From JAICLK01 sp963742655 (GTDB lineage: Bacteria > Patescibacteriota > Saccharimonadia > Saccharimonadales > UBA4665), in NCBI GenBank assembly GCA_963742655.1, contig CAVUMM010000005.1, positions 496,001 to 560,000 of the forward strand: DNA of 64,000 nt, in the 5' to 3' direction. The position numbers were made by a program, and so were the translations under genes. The notes below the pieces were generated by a model. It was given only the letters and a program-made list of their open reading frames with translations, had not been told where the DNA came from and did not search any database. Numbering within the stretch: the first letter of the stretch is position 1; every line of letters begins with the position of its first letter. Positions 42,234 through 49,151 of the stretch are shown one piece after another.

Positions 42234-42652
42234 GCGATGGTAATGAGACAAACCCTTGCAGGGTTTTTCTCATCGGAGCTTGCGGAATAAATCCGCATCC
42301 CGACAAGTCGGGACCGCTCCTGCTCTTTTCCCGTGCCAGGTCGAGAGCTTAGTGTCTTTGATATGCCTCGAAGTTTCGTAAAAAGTATGTGGTTTTTCGG
42401 TTATGAACGAGGCTCTAAGAACATGCAATACTTTAGCATGTTTAAGGTGTTAAATCTACCCCTGATAAATTTATGTGGATTTAATGACTGGTCCAAACGA
42501 TTCCGGAGACAATAATCTTGCCAAAACAGGGGTATTTTGCTAAAGTTACCTCGTTGTTAACTGCAATGATGAACCGGGCCAGCCCGGCCATCATGCGGAC
42601 AGCTAAGATCAAAATCCGTTGTGGGGCCAGCCCGGCCTCCCAGCGGGAAGCC
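42234..42652. other. Gene-free spacer between tRNA-His and tRNA-Lys
   Basis: No protein gene is supported here. The stretch holds several small inverted repeats, such as ACATGC...GCATGT near 42420-42442 and CCGGG-CCAG-CCCGG near 42575-42588, and ends in the 25-base hairpin before tRNA-Lys. It probably contains the promoters and leaders of the two divergent tRNAs. Confidence 0.5.
42250..42269 (+). terminator. Short hairpin with T-run near tRNA-His
   Basis: AAACCC-TTGCA-GGGTTT followed by TTT. It could end rightward read-through; the tRNA-His promoter must lie nearby on the other strand. Confidence 0.4.
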
Positions 42653-42655
42653 GGG
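42631..42655 (+). ncRNA. GC hairpin at the 5' edge of tRNA-Lys
   Basis: CCCGGC-C-TCCC-AGC-GGGA-A-GCCGGG, a covarying partner of the hairpin at 35074-35098. Its last three bases are the first three of the tRNA, so folding would compete with the acceptor stem. Confidence 0.5.
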
Positions 42656-42729
42656 CCAGTAGCTCAGCTGGTTAGAGCACCTGCCTCTTAAGCAGGGTGT
42701 CGAGGGTTCGAGTCCCTCCTGGCCCTCCA
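42653..42729 (+). tRNA. tRNA-Lys (anticodon CTT)
   Basis: Complete cloverleaf with acceptor GGGCCAG/CTGGCCC, anticodon CTT at 42687-42689 in the loop CTCTTAA, T-loop TTCGAGT, and encoded CCA. Its 3' end and flank (42720-42746) recur 2 kb downstream at 44763-44789 and, more degraded, at four other points. Confidence 0.96.
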
Positions 42730-42747
42730 ATCTCGGTTATGCTTAAA

Positions 42748-42773
42748 ACAGAGGTAATTGACCTCTGTTTTTG
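42748..42773 (+). terminator. Terminator after tRNA-Lys
   Basis: ACAGAGGT-AATTG-ACCTCTGT followed by TTTTT. Confidence 0.85.
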
Positions 42774-42787
42774 TTATGATGAACTAA

Positions 42788-43675
42788 ATGAAAATGCATT
42801 CAAACGAAGTGGATATTAACATCCCGCTGATTCAGAGATTAATTGCTACTCAATTTCCGATTTATGCAGATTTGCCAATAGTGGCTGTTCTTTCGAGTGG
42901 GACTGACAACGCTCTTTATAGGCTTGGCGAAAAGCTCGTTGTCAGATTACCCCGCATAGCAGACAAAGAAAGGCATATAGAAAAAGAGTACACTTGGTTG
43001 CCTAAGCTAGCTCCTCACTTACCTCTTGCTATACCAACACCCGTGGCTTTGGGAAAGTCCCAGGGAGAATACCCGTTCGAGTGGGCAATTTACGGATGGC
43101 TTGAAGGTGCGACATTCTCCGATGAACCTCCGGCTAACCTTAATCAAGTTGCTAACGAATTAGCCGGTTTCATCCTGGAATTACAAAAGATTGCTACTGA
43201 TGGAGCGCCACAACCAAATAGTGATTTTGATCGTGGTGTACCGCTGATACGGCGCGATCAACATACGAGGAAAGCCATTCTTGCCTTGAAGGATAATTAC
43301 GAAATTCAAAAACTGAACTCTGTATGGAAAGCAGCGCTTAATACAGAACCCTGGAACAAAGTAGCTGTTTGGATACACGGGGACTTAGACGGACGGAATA
43401 TGCTGGTCAAAGACAATCGCTTAACTGCAGTAATAGATTTTGGATCATTGGGGGTTGGTGATCCTGCATATGACGTGATGGTAGCATGGAAAATTTTCTC
43501 AAATGATAGTCGAAAAATTTTTAAGGAAAAGTTACAAGTTGATGATGCTACATGGACAAGAGGTCGTGGGCTCGTGTTGTCGCAAGCCGTCATGATCTTG
43601 TCTTACTATACAGAACAAACCAATCCTGTCTTGCTTAAGGAAGCTCAAAGCTGGATGGGGGAACTTGGATTCTAG
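42788..43675 (+). CDS. Aminoglycoside phosphotransferase-like (APH family) kinase
   Basis: A 295-residue APH/choline-kinase-fold protein. The nucleotide region starts SGTDNALYRLGEKLVVRLPR, the catalytic loop is WIHGDLDGRNMLV (HGD with Asn), and the DFG-like motif is VIDFGSLGVGDPAYDV. It may inactivate an antibiotic or phosphorylate a small alcohol; motifs alone cannot tell. TATGAT seven bases before the ATG predicts a leaderless start. It is the sole gene of the first module after tRNA-Lys, and its stop codon overlaps the next repeat. Confidence 0.85.
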   Translation: MKMHSNEVDINIPLIQRLIATQFPIYADLPIVAVLSSGTDNALYRLGEKLVVRLPRIADKERHIEKEYTWLPKLAPHLPLAIPTPVALGKSQGEYPFEWAIYGWLEGATFSDEPPANLNQVANELAGFILELQKIATDGAPQPNSDFDRGVPLIRRDQHTRKAILALKDNYEIQKLNSVWKAALNTEPWNKVAVWIHGDLDGRNMLVKDNRLTAVIDFGSLGVGDPAYDVMVAWKIFSNDSRKIFKEKLQVDDATWTRGRGLVLSQAVMILSYYTEQTNPVLLKEAQSWMGELGF

Positions 43676-43702
43676 TTGTAACAACGCCTACGATGGCCTC
43701 CA
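43674..43702 (+). repeat. tRNA-Lys 3'-end-like repeat R2
   Basis: AGTTGTAACAACGCCTACGATGG followed by CCTCCA; one C shorter than the other copies. It shares the AGTTG...CTACGATGGCC(C)TCCA pattern with R3 and R4 and starts inside the APH stop codon. Confidence 0.6.
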
Positions 43703-43740
43703 GATTTGATTTAATTATTTAAATAGTTTATGATTTATTT

Positions 43741-43797
43741 ATGAGCTATTCATATCAGTACGCCAAGTCGGTCTTGCCGCGCCCGTTGCCTATGTGA
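43741..43797 (+). CDS. 18-residue leader peptide with proline codons
   Basis: The short frame reads MSYSYQYAKSVLPRPLPM. TATGAT lies exactly six bases before its ATG, the same spacing seen at leaderless genes here, so it is the first thing translated on this message. Three Pro codons (CCG, CCG, CCT) lie near the end, and the next gene is a glutamate-5-kinase, the first enzyme of proline synthesis. This is the layout of an attenuation leader peptide. Confidence 0.55.
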   Translation: MSYSYQYAKSVLPRPLPM

Positions 43798-43907
43798 CAG
43801 TCGGGGCGTTTTGATATTCCTTTCAACAATTAACTACTAAGCAACAGACAGCCCCGACAAAGGGGCTATATTTATGCCCAAAGGTCTGTTGCTTAGTGGA
43901 GTTAATT
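43798..43907 (+). promoter_or_regulatory. Switchable RNA leader hiding the ribosome site of the kinase gene
   Basis: A 22-base 5' arm (43828-43849) pairs with 43884-43907, one base before the ATG, and buries the GGAG at 43898-43901. Competing pairs are visible: GTCGGGGC (43800-43807) with GCCCCGAC (43851-43858), or GCCCC (43851-43855) with GGGGC (43862-43866). A GC-rich segment in the Pro codons can pair with 43800-43808 as a third option. The order 1-2-3-4 is that of amino-acid attenuators. Confidence 0.55.
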
Positions 43908-44705
43908 ATGGAATATATTATTGATAATGTGCTAGTTGTTAAAGTTGGCACAAATACTCTCATTGAGAAGTCAGAGGATGGATCTGAAAAATTAGACATT
44001 CGGTCTTTTCGCCGCATTGGCCATCAACTCATTGAACTGAAAGAAAATGGGCATAACGTAGTAGTAGTATCCTCTGCGGCCATTACTGCCGGCATGATGG
44101 CTACTGATTTAACAGTTCGTCCTAGTAAAACTGAAGGTATGGCTAATTTACAGCGTTTAGCGAGTATAGGCTGGCGCCATGTGCTTAATGTTTGGGGTGC
44201 CGCGCTAAGCGACATAGCCATAGGAGAACTGCTACTCACGAAGCACGAGCTTGAGATACCCACTGAACGAGATGAAGCGCTACGAACTACCCATGAACTC
44301 ATGTCTCATGGCGATATTGCTATTGCAAACGAGAACGATGCCATCACTCATGCTGAAATCGCGTTTGGAGATAATGATACCCTGGCGGCAACATTCGCTG
44401 CCAAAATCAGAATGTCTAATTTGTTTGGCGACAATGTTAAGCTGGTGCTTCTAAGTGATGTAGATGGTGTCTATAAAGATGCTCACGATTCGACCACTTT
44501 GATACGCAGCATATCCGACCTAACGCAATACGAACATTTAGCTCTTGGTACCGACAAAGCAAACGGTACCGGCGGGATGGCAACAAAGTTCCAGGCCGCT
44601 CGTATTGCCGCTCAATATGACGTAGAAATGTTCATTGCAAATGGCAGGCAAGAAAACGTACTTCAACTTACATTAAATGGGCAAGCAGGCACACGGTTCA
44701 TATAA
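43908..44705 (+). CDS. proB: Glutamate 5-kinase-like protein (no PUA domain)
   Basis: A 265-residue amino-acid-kinase-fold protein. ProB landmarks are VVKVGTNTLI, VVVVSSAAITAG, ANENDAITHAEIAFGDNDTL, LLSDVDGVYKD and GTGGMATKFQAARIA. It would phosphorylate glutamate as the first step to proline; the C-terminal PUA domain found in many ProB proteins is absent. GTGGAG precedes the ATG but lies inside the leader hairpin. proA and proC are not in the window, so an orphan role or salvage context is possible. It forms the second module after tRNA-Lys. Confidence 0.85.
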   Translation: MEYIIDNVLVVKVGTNTLIEKSEDGSEKLDIRSFRRIGHQLIELKENGHNVVVVSSAAITAGMMATDLTVRPSKTEGMANLQRLASIGWRHVLNVWGAALSDIAIGELLLTKHELEIPTERDEALRTTHELMSHGDIAIANENDAITHAEIAFGDNDTLAATFAAKIRMSNLFGDNVKLVLLSDVDGVYKDAHDSTTLIRSISDLTQYEHLALGTDKANGTGGMATKFQAARIAAQYDVEMFIANGRQENVLQLTLNGQAGTRFI

Positions 44706-44711
44706 GAGAAA

Positions 44712-44789
44712 GGGGGGCCGTCGTAGTTTGTAATCCAACTTTAGTTGCTATAACGTCTACGATGGCCCTCCAATCTCGGTTATGCTTAA
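44712..44789 (+). repeat. tRNA-Lys 3'-end repeat R3, with inverted-repeat arm
   Basis: Bases 44763-44789 are identical over 27 positions to the tRNA-Lys 3' end and flank at 42720-42746. Upstream, 44743-44762 carries the AGTTGC-ATAACGTCTACGA part shared with R2 and R4. A left arm at 44712-44726 pairs with 44757-44771 (13 of 15), so the site can fold as one long hairpin. Confidence 0.75.
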
Positions 44790-44790
44790 T

Positions 44791-44820
44791 CTCCTCTGAT
44801 TTGAGGAGTTTTGCTTTTTT
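44791..44820 (+). terminator. Terminator after repeat R3
   Basis: CTCCTC-TGATTT-GAGGAG followed by TTTTGCTTTTTTT. Confidence 0.85.
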
Positions 44821-44834
44821 TCATGCGTGTTTAT

Positions 44835-44863
44835 TTGACACGTGTAACTACAAAGAATATACT
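44835..44863 (+). promoter_or_regulatory. Promoter of the RelB/RelE-type pair
   Basis: TTGACA at 44835-44840, a 17-base spacer, TATACT at 44858-44863, seven bases before the ATG. Confidence 0.75.
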
Positions 44864-44870
44864 CTGTAGT

Positions 44871-45140
44871 ATGAATACAGTTATAAGCGTAAAAATTGAT
44901 AAGGAAGTGAAAGCATCTGCGCAAGAGGTTGCTAATAGTGCAGGTCTCACGCTGAGCACCTTAGTGAATGCTTACCTACGTCAGGTAGCCGCAACCAGGC
45001 GTATTGAGCTGTATGCTCCCGAGCAAATGACACCCAAGCTTGAAAAGCTTATCGGAGAAGTTGAAGCTGAACTCAAAAGCGGCAAGGCTAGTAAAGAGTT
45101 TGATAGCGTAGAAGAGTTTCTAGACGATCTCAAAAAATAG
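44871..45140 (+). CDS. RelB/DinJ-family antitoxin
   Basis: An 89-residue ribbon-helix-helix protein. The N-terminal strand and helices (TVISVKIDKEVKASAQEVAN, then GLTLSTLVNAYLRQVA) are typical of RelB/DinJ. The C-terminal half is acidic and helical and would wrap the toxin. The start is set by the promoter seven bases upstream. It precedes the toxin by five bases. Confidence 0.85.
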   Translation: MNTVISVKIDKEVKASAQEVANSAGLTLSTLVNAYLRQVAATRRIELYAPEQMTPKLEKLIGEVEAELKSGKASKEFDSVEEFLDDLKK

Positions 45141-45145
45141 GTACT

Positions 45146-45406
45146 ATGATTATTCGCTATTTGCCCAAGTTCAAAAAGCAGTATAAGAAGCTACCCCAAA
45201 AGATACAGTTGCAATTTGATGAACGCCTGCAGTTATTTGCGGTAGACCCAACCCTGCCAATGCTGAAGGTTCATCCACTCAAGGGTGAATATAAAGGTTA
45301 TTGGAGCATGAGCGTTAGTGGCGATATCCGTGCGCTTTACATTATAGATGGTGAAACGATAGTCATCTTTGCGCTCATTGGCTCACATAGTCAACTGTAC
45401 GGCTAG
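45146..45406 (+). CDS. YafQ/RelE-type toxin
   Basis: An 86-residue mRNA interferase-like protein. The Lys-rich start RYLPKFKKQYKKLPQK, the HPLKGEYKGYWSMSV strand pair, IRALYII and the end GSHSQLYG match YafQ-type RelE toxins, which cut mRNA on the ribosome. It forms a complete pair with the gene before it and is the third module after tRNA-Lys. Confidence 0.87.
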   Translation: MIIRYLPKFKKQYKKLPQKIQLQFDERLQLFAVDPTLPMLKVHPLKGEYKGYWSMSVSGDIRALYIIDGETIVIFALIGSHSQLYG

Positions 45407-45416
45407 AGCGCATATA

Positions 45417-45446
45417 AGTTGCGATAATGTCTACGATGGCCCTCCA
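45417..45446 (+). repeat. tRNA-Lys 3'-end-like repeat R4
   Basis: AGTTGCGATAATGTCTACGA followed by TGGCCCTCCA. The flank continues GTTATGTTTAA, related to GTTATGCTTAA at R1 and R3. Confidence 0.7.
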
Positions 45447-45462
45447 GTGCCAGTTATGTTTA

Positions 45463-45484
45463 AGCTCCCTGACTTCTAGGAGCT
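45463..45484 (+). terminator. Hairpin after repeat R4
   Basis: AGCTCC...GGAGCT with a ten-base loop and a short TT; a weaker relative of the terminators behind R1 and R3. Confidence 0.5.
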
Positions 45485-45520
45485 TTGGATTGTATAACTT
45501 ATGAAACTACAATAAAAATC

Positions 45521-46009
45521 TTACTTATTAACTTTATAAATAATTCTCACGTTACCATTGTGCAGCGCTTCTTGTCTGAGTAATTTCAGGTCTAAGGATA
45601 TCCCGTTTTCTCCGAAAAGACGCGTTCCGTCGCCAATTACTCTAGGTATTATTGTCACGACCAACTCGTCAATAAGCCCGGATTTAGCAAAAGATGCATT
45701 TAATTTGCCGCCGCCGACCAGATAAACTGTTTCGACCCTATCTTTTAGTAAACGCATCGCTTCTTCGGGCGACGTTGCATGTATAAAACCTGCTTTATCA
45801 TATGGATGTGATGACACCATAACTTTATATTCACAGTCGATATTATCTAGTCCACCTTTACGATTTGTGCCACGTCCAATTACGAAGTTTTTGTAATTCT
45901 TGGCGGTCTCTGCCAAACTCACCCAGTCGTCAGGGCCAGAAACAGTTACGCCATCAACGTCGGCGATAAAACCATCTATTGACATCACCATCGAACATAT
46001 AACTCTCAT
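45521..46009 (-). CDS. Dihydrofolate reductase/RibD-C-like reductase
   Basis: A 162-residue protein of the DHFR fold. It shows MRVICSMVMSIDGFIAD (start with substrate Asp), NFVIGRGTNRKG, VYLVGGGKLNASF (NADPH loop) and IIPRVIGDGTRLFGE, typical of the RibD C-terminal/YyaP group. Substrate unknown; trimethoprim-resistance-like or small-molecule reductase roles are possible. It is the only gene of the fourth module and is on the opposite strand. A reverse GATAGT lies eight bases before the ATG. Confidence 0.82.
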   Translation of the reverse strand: MRVICSMVMSIDGFIADVDGVTVSGPDDWVSLAETAKNYKNFVIGRGTNRKGGLDNIDCEYKVMVSSHPYDKAGFIHATSPEEAMRLLKDRVETVYLVGGGKLNASFAKSGLIDELVVTIIPRVIGDGTRLFGENGISLDLKLLRQEALHNGNVRIIYKVNK

Positions 46010-46084
46010 GTTCTTATACTATCATCGGGGGTTGCTTGTAGTAGCAGTAAATTGTTCTTAGTTGTTCCTAATATCGGAAGCTGT

Positions 46085-46146
46085 GCGCTCACGGTGGCCC
46101 TCCAAATTTGCAGATTATTTTTAGTTGTGGCATTATTTTTTAATGC
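46085..46146 (+). repeat. Repeat R5 with promoter-bearing tail
   Basis: GCGCTCACGG followed by TGGCCCTCCA, the decayed tRNA-Lys end, then 43 bases (46104-46146) that recur at 48340-48382 with two mismatches. The tail ends in GGCATTATTTTTTAATGC, a -10-like box and an ATG. Here that ATG opens only a nine-codon frame (MREVLCVIR). Confidence 0.65.
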
Positions 46147-46203
46147 GCGAAGTTTTGTGCGTTATACGTTAGCAAGCCTGGAAACAATCTTTTTATATCT
46201 GAT

Positions 46204-46857
46204 ATGATAACCGTCAACACAGCTTTTGGAAATCTTGATCCGCTTACGACGTATCTTGACGTGTTGGAATGGGTTACTGATGAGCCCTCGGAAGGCGGCC
46301 TTGCCATGCTTATGGAAACGGACAAGATACTTACCGATAGGGCGGTCCTTTTTCCGAAGCAGGGATATGTGAGTGGCGAGGGCTGGCGCACATTCGGATA
46401 CGAGCCATGCATGGTGTCCGGTGGAGTTGAGGCGGTCGCGCAGAGCATGTTGCAGGCGTCGGTCAGCCTTAGGTCTGATAGGGGCGATGGTCTGGATGCG
46501 TTACAAGCCGAAGAAGCGATCAGCCGCCGGCGCAGGGCGGCGCGGGCAGCACTTATTAGTTTGGGCGGTAAGTTAGCACTTTCGGGCGCATTTATCGAGC
46601 GTGATATTCAGCCGGCATATGAGGCCATTCGTGATTCTATGGACGTGATCGGCGATCGCGACCCGGCTTTTTCTGATTTTGGACTTGGCCGCATCAGGTC
46701 CGACCTACTACGTGAGTATCACATTATTCAGCGTGAACCGGCCATGCGGAATCCTATCGGTAAAGCCGAAGCAAAACGCAATGTGAAATCCGCCTGGCGG
46801 GTTGTCGGCCGCCCTTACGGGATGTTCACTAATTTGGTTGTCGCTCTGTCAGCCTGA
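46204..46857 (+). CDS. Unknown protein of the fifth module
   Basis: A 217-residue soluble protein, no known motif. The middle is Arg/Ala-rich and helical (SRRRRAARAALISLGGKLAL). A TTTATA-type box lies about six bases before the ATG. It follows R5 and is the first of three genes in that module. Function unknown. Confidence 0.55.
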   Translation: MITVNTAFGNLDPLTTYLDVLEWVTDEPSEGGLAMLMETDKILTDRAVLFPKQGYVSGEGWRTFGYEPCMVSGGVEAVAQSMLQASVSLRSDRGDGLDALQAEEAISRRRRAARAALISLGGKLALSGAFIERDIQPAYEAIRDSMDVIGDRDPAFSDFGLGRIRSDLLREYHIIQREPAMRNPIGKAEAKRNVKSAWRVVGRPYGMFTNLVVALSA

Positions 46858-46998
46858 TAGTTAGTGGTGAGTCGGTACAGGCGTATTGACAAGTAAGATC
46901 ATTGGTGTTAGAATATTCTTTAAAAGTTACCCGTTAAGTAAGTGCCATATATAGTACGGTAGGGATAACTTCAAGTTGTTAATTTGGATTTGGCAATT

Positions 46999-47670
46999 AT
47001 GGCTGCAACCATTGACGTAAGTTTCAATCTCGCACCCCAGAATGAACGGCTGCCCTATAGGCAGGTTTCGGATATTTATTTTGGCGGTGATCCCGTACCG
47101 GTGTGGAGCGAACCGGAAGACGTCTACCGCGGGCCGCATTCCGACATACTAAGTGTAAACCTCGGGAGGGTAATGGCATTAAACACCGTATGGTATGCAA
47201 ATGAGTACGTTCTGCCGGATGGTGCGAAACAGCCACTGGACGGGTTGAACTGGTGCCATTACTTTGCGGCATACGCCGGCACTTCGGCAAGAATCAGCGC
47301 CGAAAATATGCTTGATCCAACACACCCCGGACTCGATCGGGCCGCTTCAATTGTCACGAACGGGGCGGTAATTAACCCCAGGGCCAGATTAAAATCGGGT
47401 GAACATGCGGTAATTGGCAATCCCGAAGGCGATGTGGCTCCACATGGTGATTACCCTATCGCAGTCCACAGCCTGGTCGCACTGGGGTTACATAAGCTTG
47501 CCATTCAGATCAGCGGAACGGGCGGCAAGCCGGTCATAGGTACTATCCCCGATATTGTAGCGTGGCGAGTCGAAGAATCCCGCGTAAACGGCGACAGGCG
47601 CAACCTCGGCCTGTACGTGCATCGCGAAACTTCTCTGCTTCGCAGATTATTACCGGTGCGGCAAGCTTAA
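46999..47670 (+). CDS. Unknown protein of the fifth module
   Basis: A 223-residue soluble protein, start taken at ATG 46999 (MAATIDVSFNLAPQN); a TTG 15 bases earlier is less likely. It is rich in aromatic residues (WYANEYV, LNWCHYFAAYAG) and has no membrane helix. Family not recognised. A possible -10 element (TATAGT near 46952) is 40 bases upstream. Confidence 0.55.
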   Translation: MAATIDVSFNLAPQNERLPYRQVSDIYFGGDPVPVWSEPEDVYRGPHSDILSVNLGRVMALNTVWYANEYVLPDGAKQPLDGLNWCHYFAAYAGTSARISAENMLDPTHPGLDRAASIVTNGAVINPRARLKSGEHAVIGNPEGDVAPHGDYPIAVHSLVALGLHKLAIQISGTGGKPVIGTIPDIVAWRVEESRVNGDRRNLGLYVHRETSLLRRLLPVRQA

Positions 47671-47691
47671 AACTATCACGACTTCTCACCT

Positions 47692-47748
47692 GTTAGAGGT
47701 TCAATCTCTAACATTCTAACATTAGTCTCCTCGTCATGCGGAGTTTTC
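47692..47748 (+). terminator. Palindrome and weak terminator after the unknown gene
   Basis: GTTAGAG-GTTCAAT-CTCTAAC (47692-47712) is a perfect seven-base-pair hairpin with a T-loop-like centre. Further on, CTCC...GGAGTTTT at 47727-47748 could terminate transcription. Confidence 0.45.
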
Positions 47749-47767
47749 TGTTTGCTAATATATACGC

Positions 47768-48289
47768 ATGCCGTTATATCTAATATCCGGACCCAACGGT
47801 TCCGGCAAAAGTACTGTCGGTAGGGTCCTCCAGCAACGCGGTTATCGAGTTATCGAGGCTGATTTTGAAGATGGTTTGAGCGGGTGGTTTGAAAGCAAAA
47901 CAGGGTTCAAAGTTTCTGTAATGCCTGCGCAACCATACCCGCGGGAATGGTTTGCGTCCCATATGTGGTGTTGGGATAGAGCAAGAATGAGGGCGTTGAT
48001 AGAGTCAGCGGGAGCAGAGACGGTATTTTTATGTGGTGGCGCACATAATGAAACTGATTTCTATAGCGCTTTCACAAGAAGATTCGGCCTTTGGGTGAAC
48101 AGCGAAACATTGGTAAAGCGACTGCAACCAAGAGAGCCAAAAAGGTGGGTGGATGGCTCTGTCGAGCTGCCTCATACTCTGGAATGGAACGAAAAGTTCA
48201 GGGATTTTTGCGTGAAACACGGAACAATTATAGTTGACAGCTCCCAATCCCCGGATGATATTGCGGACACTATTTTAAAACAACAATAA
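47768..48289 (+). CDS. P-loop kinase-like protein
   Basis: A 173-residue small kinase-like protein. Walker A is SGPNGSGKSTVGR at residues 7-19; the middle has LCGGAHNETDFYSAF, and the C-terminus HGTIIVDSSQSPDD carries a typical closing strand. The length fits nucleotide, shikimate or zeta-toxin-like kinases. Substrate not identified. It is the last gene of the fifth module. Confidence 0.75.
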   Translation: MPLYLISGPNGSGKSTVGRVLQQRGYRVIEADFEDGLSGWFESKTGFKVSVMPAQPYPREWFASHMWCWDRARMRALIESAGAETVFLCGGAHNETDFYSAFTRRFGLWVNSETLVKRLQPREPKRWVDGSVELPHTLEWNEKFRDFCVKHGTIIVDSSQSPDDIADTILKQQ

Positions 48290-48310
48290 AGTTGGCGAAT
48301 TTGATGACTC

Positions 48311-48382
48311 AGTTGCAATAGCGTTACTTGCGTCCCTCAAAATTTGCAGATAATTTTTTGTTGTGGCATTATTTTTTAATGC
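48311..48382 (+). repeat. Repeat R6 with promoter-bearing tail
   Basis: AGTTGCAATAGCGTTACTTG then CGTCCCTC, a decayed relative of R2-R4, followed by the 43-base tail (48340-48382) shared with R5. The tail supplies the CATTAT box and the ATG of the MazG-like gene. Confidence 0.6.
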
Positions 48383-49083
48383 ACGAGGGGATTGATACGC
48401 TGCCTGATATTAGGTTAGGTGATCTGCACGCTCTAACGCGGGAGTTTGCTTTCTACGAGGAGAAGGACGATCCATTGGGTATACTTCGGCGCGGGTTGAT
48501 TGAAGAAGCGGTTGAGTGCGTGCAAGAACTGGCACATGACGGGCCGATAGACAAAGACAGACTTTCCGGCGAACTTGGCGATATACTGTGGTACGTATCG
48601 GAAACATTAAGGCACTTGGGGTTTGCGATAAATGACCCGAAAGAAGACGAACAGCTTACATTAGATTCATTCCAACAGGGTATAGAAGTTAGTGAAAGAG
48701 CCCTGCCAATATGGAACGACACGGGTCAAGTCATCAGCCCCAGGACCCAGCCGCAGGAAGCTCTGGCTGTGTCTACGTTACGTCTCATGCGGCACATGGA
48801 TCCGGGGATAGTTGACGTTTGGCTCGAATGGGCAGGAAGGCCGGCAATTGTCCAAGCCGCCCGGGAAGTTTTGGCCTGTGTAGGAATAATTGCGAGTGAT
48901 AACGATATCCGCCTTGCCGACGCTGCCCACGACATGGTACAAAGATTGCGCACTAGACAGCGCAGATGCCATTTAATAGAAGAAGCTGCACCCGGCGTGG
49001 TTGCGGCTCCTTCGCGGCAGAGGGTTATCACGGATCCACGGATAGTTTCACTGTTTGTTAATCAAGCGATCGCCGAGCAATAG
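48379..49083 (+). CDS. MazG-like NTP pyrophosphohydrolase
   Basis: A 234-residue protein with an all-alpha MazG core in its first half: EEAVECVQELAHD and LSGELGDILWYVSETLRHLG give the EExxE...ExxD metal site. Such enzymes hydrolyse dNTPs or alarmone-type nucleotides. The second half is helical, ends in an Arg-rich region and is not recognised. The start at 48379 lies six bases after CATTAT, within the duplicated R6 tail, so the cassette repeat provides its promoter. Confidence 0.8.
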   Translation: MHEGIDTLPDIRLGDLHALTREFAFYEEKDDPLGILRRGLIEEAVECVQELAHDGPIDKDRLSGELGDILWYVSETLRHLGFAINDPKEDEQLTLDSFQQGIEVSERALPIWNDTGQVISPRTQPQEALAVSTLRLMRHMDPGIVDVWLEWAGRPAIVQAAREVLACVGIIASDNDIRLADAAHDMVQRLRTRQRRCHLIEEAAPGVVAAPSRQRVITDPRIVSLFVNQAIAEQ

Positions 49084-49086
49084 TTT

Positions 49087-49102
49087 CGCGGATAATTCCG
49101 CG
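49087..49102 (+). terminator. Small hairpin after the MazG-like gene
   Basis: CGCGGA-TAAT-TCCGCG, a perfect six-base-pair stem with only a short AT-rich tail. Confidence 0.4.
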
Positions 49103-49151
49103 ATAATTCTTTAATGTTGTAAATAATGCTTTATTATGGTATCATATTTTT

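Noticed and set aside
47692..47712. tRNA remnant with T-arm
   Set aside because: The hairpin has a T-loop-like centre, but stem register does not match a tRNA T-arm and no acceptor or anticodon arm is present; kept only as a hairpin.
42720..48340. Classical integron attC sites
   Set aside because: R3 can fold as a long hairpin, but the paired RYYYAAC/GTTRRRY core sites are not consistently present, other copies lack the left arm, and no IntI is visible. The tRNA-end explanation fits better.
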